Source of the DNA: a virus
DNA length: 21,541 nt
Direction: 5' to 3' (one strand)
Virus record (IMG/VR): IMGVR_UViG_3300009428_000092
Location: 1 to 21,541 of that record
In this document: in pieces, positions 1 to 6,819 of the stretch
Position numbering within the stretch: position 1 is the stretch's first letter
Layout of the letters: every line of letters begins with the position of its first letter
Notes under the pieces: model-generated
What the model was told of the DNA's origin: nothing
Databases searched by the model: none
Seen by the model: only the letters and a program-made list of their open reading frames with translations
Program-made: the position numbers and the translations under genes

Positions 1-144
1 GTGTATGGGGGTCATATTATAGATAATATAATAGAAGAAGAAAAGAAGTACTCTATATATATAAAAAAGAATAATGAGCTAATCCTTTGGAAAGATTTTA
101 ACAAGAATATGGCTATAGCCGTCGAGTATAATCTTGAATACTAA
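1..144 (+). CDS. C-terminal end of an unidentified phage protein (partial)
   Basis: An open frame enters from the left edge and ends with TAA at 142-144, giving 47 visible residues. It begins VYGGHIIDNI and ends KNMAIAVEYNLEY; the middle is rich in Lys, Glu and Ile. The initial GTG need not be the start, because the frame is open to the edge. The stop shares a base with the ATG of the next gene (TAATG, 142-146), so the two are probably translationally coupled. The same arrangement recurs at 952-956 before the large terminase, so this gene belongs to the same packaging operon. The family is not recognised and no function is proposed. Confidence 0.6.
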   Translation: MYGGHIIDNIIEEEKKYSIYIKKNNELILWKDFNKNMAIAVEYNLEY

Positions 145-734
145 TGAAATCTGTTTTTAATTTTATAGTGTCGCCAAAAGCGGGCAGATCTACATCATCT
201 AGTAAAATAGGAAATAAAGAGTTGCTATTAAACACTGAATTACAGAACCATAATTACGTAAGTAGATTAGGCACAATAATCTCTACACCTTTAATCGAAA
301 GTGTGGAAGTAACTAAAGGCGACGAAGTAATTGTGCATCACAATGTATTTAGAAGATTTTATGACGTTAGAGGTAAAGAAAAAAATAGCAAAAGCTATTA
401 TGAAAAAAATAAGTATTTTGTTCAGCCTGATCAAATTTATGCTTACAAAAGAAACGGCGAATGGAAAGCCACTAAGGGATTTTGCTTTGTAAAGCCTATA
501 AAAGAAGATAAAATGTTTTCAACAGATTTTGAAAAGCCCGGCAAGGGTATTATAAAGTATTCTGATGGAAGCTTAGAAAAAGAAATGGTAGTATCCTTTA
601 AAGAGGGCATGGAGTACGAATTTTTTATTGAAAAAGAAAGACTGTATAGAGTGCCTACTAATCAAATTACAATTAAATATGGATATAAAAGAAACGAAGT
701 TGAATATAATCCAAGCTGGACACAAAGCAGTTGA
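144..734 (+). CDS. Unknown protein with two possible GroES-like beta-barrel modules
   Basis: A 196-residue protein whose ATG overlaps the upstream stop (TAATG). Two halves show a similar order of elements. Residues 42-102 have a G-T-I-I turn, a KGDEVIVHH strand and a YFVQPDQIYAYK strand. Residues 133-182 have KGIIKY, FKEGMEYEFF and YRVPTNQITIKY. This G-x-V, then K-x-GD-x-V, then V-x-x-x-x-I-x-A-x pattern resembles the co-chaperonin GroES fold, which known phages such as T4 (gp31) use to help fold the capsid protein. The match is from pattern reading, not a search, and the first half carries a long Lys/Tyr-rich loop (residues 73-92) where GroES is shorter. Position next to the terminase genes fits a head-assembly role. 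Another small beta-barrel virion or DNA-binding protein is equally possible. Confidence 0.75.
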   Translation: MKSVFNFIVSPKAGRSTSSSKIGNKELLLNTELQNHNYVSRLGTIISTPLIESVEVTKGDEVIVHHNVFRRFYDVRGKEKNSKSYYEKNKYFVQPDQIYAYKRNGEWKATKGFCFVKPIKEDKMFSTDFEKPGKGIIKYSDGSLEKEMVVSFKEGMEYEFFIEKERLYRVPTNQITIKYGYKRNEVEYNPSWTQSS

Positions 735-954
735 GGAATTAATCAAGGTAGCAAAAGAGGCTATTGTTGATTCAGGAGATGATATTACAGCAGATAGGCT
801 AAAGAACGCTGCGGCTACAAAGAAGCTGGCTATATTTGATGCTTTTGAAATTCTTAACAGAATTAAAGATGAGCAAGATATGCTTAATAATAAACCTAAA
901 GAAGAGATGATTCAAAAGTCATTTAGCGGGTTTGCGGAAAAAAGATCTAAATAA
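679..954 (+). CDS. Small helical protein, candidate small terminase subunit (start uncertain)
   Basis: From ATG 679 this is 91 residues; a TTG at 628 in the same frame would give 108. Residues from AVEELIKVAKEAI onward look strongly alpha-helical, with an acidic turn (SGDDITADRLK) and a second helix (KLAIFDAFEILNRIKDEQD); the tail is basic and disordered-looking. Its stop overlaps the ATG of the large terminase (TAATG, 952-956), the classic place for a small terminase subunit, which recognises the packaging site and regulates the large subunit. No helix-turn-helix is evident, so the role rests on position, size and helix content. The start overlaps the preceding gene by 56 bases and has no visible ribosome site. 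The residues before the first helix read like out-of-frame sequence, so the true start may lie later, or the two frames may be joined by a shift. Confidence 0.6.
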   Translation: MDIKETKLNIIQAGHKAVEELIKVAKEAIVDSGDDITADRLKNAAATKKLAIFDAFEILNRIKDEQDMLNNKPKEEMIQKSFSGFAEKRSK

Positions 955-3164
955 TGTACGAGCAAAGCTTATATAAAATAATAGAACCCGTAAAATTAAC
1001 CACTATATCTAGGCTTAATAAAACTAAAAAGTGGCAATACGGATACAACAAAGAAAATGATATTGTTGTAATAAGTAAGACCGGTCAAATAGGAGAAATA
1101 TACGATATACAAGGACTTAAGATAGCACTGCCTAAAGCTCCCGCTAAATTAAGTAAAATTAATAACAAGTGGAAGCCAGAGGATTACCCTAAGGAGCTTA
1201 AATCAATTAGTAGTATATTTGATTGGAGGGAATACCCGGAGAGCTTTCAGACTAAATGGGAACCATATATAGATGAGCAATTTAAAAGAAGAGAAGAAGG
1301 TTATTGGTTCTATAATAAGGGCTTGGCTACTTACATTACTGGTGCTCACTTTATGTACCTGCAGTGGAGTAAAATTGACGTCGGGAAACCAGACTTTCGG
1401 GAAGCAAACAGATTATTCTTTATATTCTGGGAAGCTTGTAAAGCGGACACACGATGTTACGGAATGTGTTATCTTAAAAACAGAAGGAGTGGATTTTCGT
1501 TCATGTCCTCAGCTGAAACTGTTAACCTCGCGACAATTTCCTCGGATTCACGATTTGGCATATTGTCAAAGTCTGGCTCTGACGCTAAGAAAATGTTCAC
1601 AGATAAAGTCGTACCAATATCCGTTAACTACCCATTCTTCTTTAAGCCCATTCAAGACGGTATGGACAGGCCAAAAACCGAGCTTGCCTATAGAATCCCC
1701 GCCTCGAGGCTTACAAGGAAGTCCATCCAAGCTAAAAAAAGCACAGAAACTCTTGAGGGACTAGATACGACGATTGATTGGAAAAATACTGGCGACAACT
1801 CCTATGATGGAGAAAAACTAAAGCTGCTAGTACATGACGAAAGCGGAAAATGGGAAAGACCAGATAATATATTAAACAACTGGAGGGTAACCAAAACTAC
1901 CCTTAGGCTAGGATCGAGAGTCATAGGGAAGTGTATGATGGGGTCCACATCAAACGCTTTAGATAAAGGCGGAGCAAATTTTAAAAAGCTTTATAATAAT
2001 TCTAATGTAACAAAAAAGAACAGGAACGGCCAAACGGCTTCTGGTTTATATTCTTTATTTATTCCAATGGAATGGAACTATGAGGGATTTATTGACGAAT
2101 ACGGAATGCCGGTATTTGACACTCCTGTAAAAAAAACATTAGGACCTCACGGAGAGGTTATAGACATTGGGATTGTAGAACATTGGGATAATGAAGCAGA
2201 CGGATTAAAAGGAGACCAGGATGCTTTAAATGAGTTCTACAGGCAATTCCCGCGTACTGAAGAGCACGCTTTTAGAGATGAAACAAAAAATAGTATATTT
2301 AATTTAGCAAAAATATACGAGCAAATAGATTATAATGAAGATTTGCGAAATACAGCTGTAATAACCACTGGAAGTTTTAGCTGGGAGAATGGGGTTAAGG
2401 ACACTAAGGTTTTATTTAGCCCGAACCCGCAAGGCAGATTTAAAATAAGCTGGGTTCCAAATAGCATTTTGCAAAATAAGCAAATTACAAAAAACGGAGT
2501 TAAATACCCTGGCAATGAACACGTAGGAGCTTTTGGTTGTGACAGCTATGATATATCAGGAACAGTAGGAGGCAATGGGTCTAAAGGAGCTTTACATGGT
2601 TTAACAAAGTTTAGTATGGAAGATGCTCCTCCAAATTCGTTTTTTTTAGAATACGTAGCTAGGCCGCAAACCGCTGAAATGTTTTTTGAAGATGTATTAA
2701 TGGCTTGTGTATTCTACGGAATGCCGTTATTATGTGAAAACAACAAACCTAGGCTTTTGTATTATTTTAAAAGAAGAGGCTACAGGGGTTATTCAATGAA
2801 TAGACCTGATAAGCTTTGGAATAAGTTATCAGTGGCTGAAAAAGAAATAGGAGGAATACCTAATTCTAGTGAAGACATTAAGCAAGCGCACGCTGCAGCA
2901 ATTGAATCGTATATAGACAAATATGTAGGTCTAAAAGAAAATGGGGACTATGGAGACATGTACTTTACAGACACCCTTAATGATTGGGCTGGGTTTGATA
3001 TTAACAATAGAACAAAATTTGATGCAGCAATTAGCTCCGGGTTAGCAGCTATGGCTTGTAATAAGAATTTGTATAGACCTATTGGACAAATACAAAAACA
3101 AAAGATAAATTTAAAAATCGCTAAGTTTACTAATAGCGGTTCAACATCGAAAATAATAAAATAA
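954..3164 (+). CDS. terL: Terminase large subunit (packaging ATPase and nuclease)
   Basis: A 736-residue motor that pumps DNA into the procapsid through the portal and cuts the concatemer. The ATPase core has a variant Walker A, KNRRSGFS at 175-182, lacking Lys in the usual GK[ST] position; the Lys stands at the start of the motif, as in lambda gpA (KSARVGYS). Walker B is LLVHDES at 291-297 with Glu296 as probable catalytic base, and the coupling motif is GSTSN at 330-334. The RNase H-like nuclease half has GCDSYD (Asp530, Asp533), CENN (Glu595) and FDAAISSGLA (Asp690) as likely metal ligands. An extended N-terminal part of about 100 residues precedes the ATPase. The ATG overlaps the upstream stop, and the portal follows after two bases. 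Base composition is higher in GC around 1500-1740 (about 47 per cent in several 60-base lines) than around 1980-2100 (30 per cent). Confidence 0.95.
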   Translation: MYEQSLYKIIEPVKLTTISRLNKTKKWQYGYNKENDIVVISKTGQIGEIYDIQGLKIALPKAPAKLSKINNKWKPEDYPKELKSISSIFDWREYPESFQTKWEPYIDEQFKRREEGYWFYNKGLATYITGAHFMYLQWSKIDVGKPDFREANRLFFIFWEACKADTRCYGMCYLKNRRSGFSFMSSAETVNLATISSDSRFGILSKSGSDAKKMFTDKVVPISVNYPFFFKPIQDGMDRPKTELAYRIPASRLTRKSIQAKKSTETLEGLDTTIDWKNTGDNSYDGEKLKLLVHDESGKWERPDNILNNWRVTKTTLRLGSRVIGKCMMGSTSNALDKGGANFKKLYNNSNVTKKNRNGQTASGLYSLFIPMEWNYEGFIDEYGMPVFDTPVKKTLGPHGEVIDIGIVEHWDNEADGLKGDQDALNEFYRQFPRTEEHAFRDETKNSIFNLAKIYEQIDYNEDLRNTAVITTGSFSWENGVKDTKVLFSPNPQGRFKISWVPNSILQNKQITKNGVKYPGNEHVGAFGCDSYDISGTVGGNGSKGALHGLTKFSMEDAPPNSFFLEYVARPQTAEMFFEDVLMACVFYGMPLLCENNKPRLLYYFKRRGYRGYSMNRPDKLWNKLSVAEKEIGGIPNSSEDIKQAHAAAIESYIDKYVGLKENGDYGDMYFTDTLNDWAGFDINNRTKFDAAISSGLAAMACNKNLYRPIGQIQKQKINLKIAKFTNSGSTSKIIK

Positions 3165-3166
3165 GT

Positions 3167-5593
3167 ATGGCTGAGTCAGTTGTAAAAAGTTTTTTTCCTA
3201 GTCAAGTTGCTAGTGATGCCGAAAAAGTTTCTCCAGAATATGGATTAAAGGTAGGTAGAGCTATTCAAGACGAATGGTTTAAGTCCGATAATGGAAATGT
3301 TAGGTACCAAAGTAATCAAAATACATTTCATAGATTACGGTTATACGCTAGAGGCGAGCAACCTATTCAAAAATATAAAGACGAGTTATCTATAAACGGA
3401 GATTTGTCTTATTTAAACCTAGACTGGAAACCAGTGCCTATTATACCTAAGTTTATAGATATAGTGGTAAATGGCATATCAGAAAGAGTTTACGATATTA
3501 AAGCTTATTCGCAGGATCCATACGGTGTTAGCAAAAGAACCGCGTATATGGACTCTTTAATAAGAGACATGCAGACAAAAGAAATAAACCAATACGTAGA
3601 GAAAGAACTAGGTATGAATTTGTTTGAAAATAATCCTGCCGAGCTGCCAGAGACTAAAGAAGAGCTAGAGGTGCATATGCAAATGTCTTATAAAGATAAC
3701 ATTGAGATAGCTGAAGAGGTCGCTATTAATACTATATTAGATGGTAATAAATATGAGTTAACCAGGAAAAGAGTAAACTATGATTTAGCTGTTTTAGGCA
3801 TTGGAGCTGTGAAAAACACATTTACAAAGTCTGAAGGTCTTAAAGTAGAATATGTAGATCCTGCTAATTTAATTTATTCAAAGACGGAATCTCCTTATTT
3901 TGACGATATTTATTACGTTGGTGAAATAAAACAAGTTCATTTGAACGAACTTAAAAAAGAATTTCCTAATTTGTCGCAAAGTGAAATGGAAGCAATATCA
4001 AAAACTTCTTATCAAAACAACGGGGCATACAACAGGAGCTTTAATAATTACGACGAAACCGACTCTAACACGGTGCAATTGCTTTATTTTAACTATAAGA
4101 CCTATATGAATGAGGTTTACAAAGTTAAGCAAACGGCAAGTGGAGCATCTAAGATATTGCTAAGAGATGATCAATTTGATCCTCCTGTAGAAATGCTTGA
4201 GGAAGTTTTTGGTAAAATGTCAAGATCTTTAGAAGTTTTATATGAAGGTGTTTTAGTCCTTGGGACTGATAAGCTTTTAAAGTGGGAAATTGCTAAAAAC
4301 ATGATGCGTCCTAAAAGCGATTATACTAAAGTTAAAATGAACTATAGTATAACAGCTCCTAGAATGTATAAGGGTAGAATTGAATCTTTAGTAAGCAGAA
4401 TAACTGGCTTTGCAGATATGATTCAGTTAACCCACTTAAAATTACAACAAGTAATGTCAAGGCTTGTTCCTGACGGAGTTTATCTTGATGCAGATGGATT
4501 AGCTGAGGTTGATTTAGGTAATGGTACAAATTACAACCCGCAGGAGGCGTTAAATATGTTTTTTCAAACGGGATCAGTTATTGGTAGATCGTTCACGCAA
4601 GAAGGAGATATAAACCCAGGTAAAGTTCCTATTCAGGAATTATCTAGCGGATCAGGAGGAGCTAAGTTGCAATCTTTAATTACGACGTATAATTACTACA
4701 TGCAAATGATCCGGGATACTACCGGATTAAACGAAGCAAGAGACGGTTCAACTCCAGATCCTAAGGCATTGGTCGGTGTTCAAAAAATAGCAGCGGCAAA
4801 TTCTAATACAGCCACAAGACATATATTAACAAGTGGACTTTACTTAACTGCTGATTTAGCTGAGGGTATATCTTTAAGAATATCAGATATAATTGAATAC
4901 TCCCCTACGCGAGAAGCGTTTATACAAAAAATAGGTGTTCATAACGTGGCTACTCTTGAAGAGATTTCCACATTGCATTTATATGACTTCGGTATATTTA
5001 TTGAATTAACTCCCGACGAAGAGGAAAAAGCTGTGCTGGAAAATAACATTCAAGTTGCTCTAGCTCAAAAAACAATTGACTTAGAGGATGCTATAGACGT
5101 TAGGGATATACGCAATCTTAAGTTAGCTAACCAGGTTTTAAAATTAAGACGCAGGAAAAAGCAAGAAAGAGATCAATTGATACAGCAGCAAAATATTCAA
5201 GCTCAAGCCCAAGCGAATCAGCAAAGTCAGCAAGTAGCTGCTCAGTTATCAATTCAAAAAGAACAAGCAATTGCGCAAAGCAAAATACAGATAGAGCAAG
5301 CGAAGTCTCAGTTTGATACTCAAAAGCTTATGCAAGAAGCTCAGCTTAAAAAAGAATTAATGGCTTACGAATTTCAAATTAATTTAAAATTACAAGAAGG
5401 CCAGGTAGCAGTAAAAAAGTCACAAGAAAGTTATAAAGAAGATAGAAAAGATGACAGAACAAAAATACAAGCTACCCAGCAAAGCGAATTAATAGAGCAA
5501 AGAAAAAACAATACCCCTCCGCAAAACTTTGAATCTTCAGGTAATGACATAATGGGCGGTGGATTTGGCTTAGGTTCCTTTGACCCTAAGTAA
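3167..5593 (+). CDS. Portal protein
   Basis: An 808-residue protein placed between terminase and scaffold. Portals form the dodecameric ring at one capsid vertex through which DNA enters and leaves. The N-terminal part (residues 1-300) contains VIPKFIDIVVNGISERVYDI, fitting the portal stem/wing fold. The middle (about 390-600) has the long helix IESLVSRITGFADMIQLTHL and the tract RDTTGLNEARDGSTPD, which I associate with portals of marine podophages. From about residue 660 the protein becomes a Gln/Lys/Ala-rich coiled-coil region to about 785, starting RRRKKQERDQLIQQQ, and ends in a Gly-rich tail. Such a C-terminal helical extension would suit a barrel protruding into the head, as in P22. It is longer than many portals (usually 450-750) for that reason. 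It starts two bases after the terminase stop. Start ATG 3167 is the first in frame. Confidence 0.9.
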   Translation: MAESVVKSFFPSQVASDAEKVSPEYGLKVGRAIQDEWFKSDNGNVRYQSNQNTFHRLRLYARGEQPIQKYKDELSINGDLSYLNLDWKPVPIIPKFIDIVVNGISERVYDIKAYSQDPYGVSKRTAYMDSLIRDMQTKEINQYVEKELGMNLFENNPAELPETKEELEVHMQMSYKDNIEIAEEVAINTILDGNKYELTRKRVNYDLAVLGIGAVKNTFTKSEGLKVEYVDPANLIYSKTESPYFDDIYYVGEIKQVHLNELKKEFPNLSQSEMEAISKTSYQNNGAYNRSFNNYDETDSNTVQLLYFNYKTYMNEVYKVKQTASGASKILLRDDQFDPPVEMLEEVFGKMSRSLEVLYEGVLVLGTDKLLKWEIAKNMMRPKSDYTKVKMNYSITAPRMYKGRIESLVSRITGFADMIQLTHLKLQQVMSRLVPDGVYLDADGLAEVDLGNGTNYNPQEALNMFFQTGSVIGRSFTQEGDINPGKVPIQELSSGSGGAKLQSLITTYNYYMQMIRDTTGLNEARDGSTPDPKALVGVQKIAAANSNTATRHILTSGLYLTADLAEGISLRISDIIEYSPTREAFIQKIGVHNVATLEEISTLHLYDFGIFIELTPDEEEKAVLENNIQVALAQKTIDLEDAIDVRDIRNLKLANQVLKLRRRKKQERDQLIQQQNIQAQAQANQQSQQVAAQLSIQKEQAIAQSKIQIEQAKSQFDTQKLMQEAQLKKELMAYEFQINLKLQEGQVAVKKSQESYKEDRKDDRTKIQATQQSELIEQRKNNTPPQNFESSGNDIMGGGFGLGSFDPK

Positions 5594-5627
5594 TAATAAT
5601 AGAGTACTAATTATATAATATTTTATC

Positions 5628-6800
5628 ATGAAAGAAAAAGAACAAGAATCGCCTTTAGCGGAAGTGCAAGAAGCACCCGTAGTTGAGGTACAAGAAAAGG
5701 TTACCCCGGAAGAAACCGGACCAGTAGCTACAAAAAAAGAAGACGGTACATTTAAGCTAGACTTAGCTGCTCCAATTGAAAAACCTGAGGGCTTAACTGA
5801 ACCTGAGCTGAAAGCTGAAGAGGTAGTGGTAGAGGAAATAGAGCCAACAGAACCTAATCAAATCCAAGAACCTGTTCTCCAAGAGATAACAGATGATGAG
5901 GTTTTAGAGGTTGTTGAAGAGCTTCAAGATAATATACAAGAAGCTATAGCTGAACAGAAAGAGTCTGGCATAGAGTTACCAGACAACATTCAAAAAGTAG
6001 TTGAATTTATTAACGAAACCGGAGGAAATTTAGAAGATTATGTAAAACTAAACACGGATTATTCATTATTAAAAGAAGATCAACTGTTAAAAGAGTATTA
6101 CGAATCAACAAAAAAGCATTTAAGCAAAGATGACGTAGATTTTTTAATGGAAGATAGCTTCGCTTATGACGAAGAGCTAGATGACGAAAAAGAAGTTAGA
6201 CGTAAAAAGCTAGCTTGGAAAGAAGAGCTTTTAAAAGCTAAAAATCATTTAGCCTCACAGAAAGACAAGTATTACGAAGAAATTAAAGCTGGATCTAGAT
6301 TAAATCCAGAACAACAAAAAGCGGTTTCGTTCTTTGACCGATATAATAAAGAGCAAGAGCAAACAACTAAATTAGCTGAAAAGCAAAAGTCTGCGTTTTT
6401 AAATAAAACAAATACAGTCTTTAATAAGGATTTCAAAGGTTTTGATTATTCTGTTGGAGACAAAAAGTATAGGTTTAACGTAAAAAATGCGGATGAGGTT
6501 AAAAGTAGCCAAAGCGATATTAATAATTTTATCAAGAAGTTCTTGAATGACAAAAATGAAATATCAGATGCAAAAGGTTACCACAAATCGTTATTTACAG
6601 CTAATAACCCGGATATGGTTGCACAACACTTTTATGAGCAAGGCAAGGCTGATGCGATGAAAGAAAGTATGGCTAGAACGAAGAATGTAGATATGGCTCC
6701 GAGAGGGACTCATGAACAAGTTACAGCTTCTAATGGTTGGACGGTTAAAGCCGTAAACGGAAAAGATGTTTCTCAATTTAAAGTAAAAATTAGAAAATAA
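5628..6800 (+). CDS. Probable capsid scaffolding protein
   Basis: A 390-residue, very acidic protein lying directly between portal and major capsid protein, the usual place of a scaffold. The first 100 residues are Glu/Pro/Val-rich and probably disordered; the middle (about 125-260) is helical and charged with Lys/Glu alternation. The C-terminal quarter is basic, ending FKVKIRK. An acidic disordered N-terminal part, a helical core and a small basic C-terminal capsid-binding tail is the common scaffold build. No Ser-His-Asp protease signature was found in it or its neighbours, so a separate maturation protease is not apparent. An A/T-rich leader (5594-5627) precedes the ATG. Function is inferred from position and composition. 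Confidence 0.6.
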   Translation: MKEKEQESPLAEVQEAPVVEVQEKVTPEETGPVATKKEDGTFKLDLAAPIEKPEGLTEPELKAEEVVVEEIEPTEPNQIQEPVLQEITDDEVLEVVEELQDNIQEAIAEQKESGIELPDNIQKVVEFINETGGNLEDYVKLNTDYSLLKEDQLLKEYYESTKKHLSKDDVDFLMEDSFAYDEELDDEKEVRRKKLAWKEELLKAKNHLASQKDKYYEEIKAGSRLNPEQQKAVSFFDRYNKEQEQTTKLAEKQKSAFLNKTNTVFNKDFKGFDYSVGDKKYRFNVKNADEVKSSQSDINNFIKKFLNDKNEISDAKGYHKSLFTANNPDMVAQHFYEQGKADAMKESMARTKNVDMAPRGTHEQVTASNGWTVKAVNGKDVSQFKVKIRK

Positions 6801-6819
6801 CAAATTTAAAAATTAAAAA
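6801..6819 (+). promoter_or_regulatory. A-rich translation leader of the capsid gene, no Shine-Dalgarno
   Basis: The 19 bases before the major capsid ATG consist only of A and T except one C, with three runs of A up to five long. No purine-rich GGAG-type site occurs. Bacteroidota genes are known to start translation without a Shine-Dalgarno, helped by A residues upstream of the ATG. The same style recurs before 9261 (AAAAACATACAA), 19970 (TAAAAATAAA) and 21160 (AATAAAAAT). It supports the proposed host and suggests an efficient start for the most abundant virion protein. Confidence 0.5.

Noticed and set aside
1476-1499. Loss of the Walker A Lys as a sign of a broken terminase.
   Set aside because: The lambda gpA family is known to carry Lys at the first position instead, and every other active-site residue is intact.
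1273-1764. A 163-codon frame inside the large terminase with a hydrophobic N-terminus that resembles a lipoprotein signal (LLTLLVLTLCTCSG).
   Set aside because: It lies wholly inside a well-supported terminase ATPase domain in a shifted frame, in the part of the gene with higher GC where stops are rarer. No ribosome site is seen, and the rest of the chain is Ser/Thr/Leu-rich without domain character.
5614-5619. TATAAT in the gap before the scaffold gene, as a possible promoter.
   Set aside because: There is no matching upstream box, it lies only 8 bases before the ATG, and the whole gap is A/T-rich, so chance occurrence is likely.
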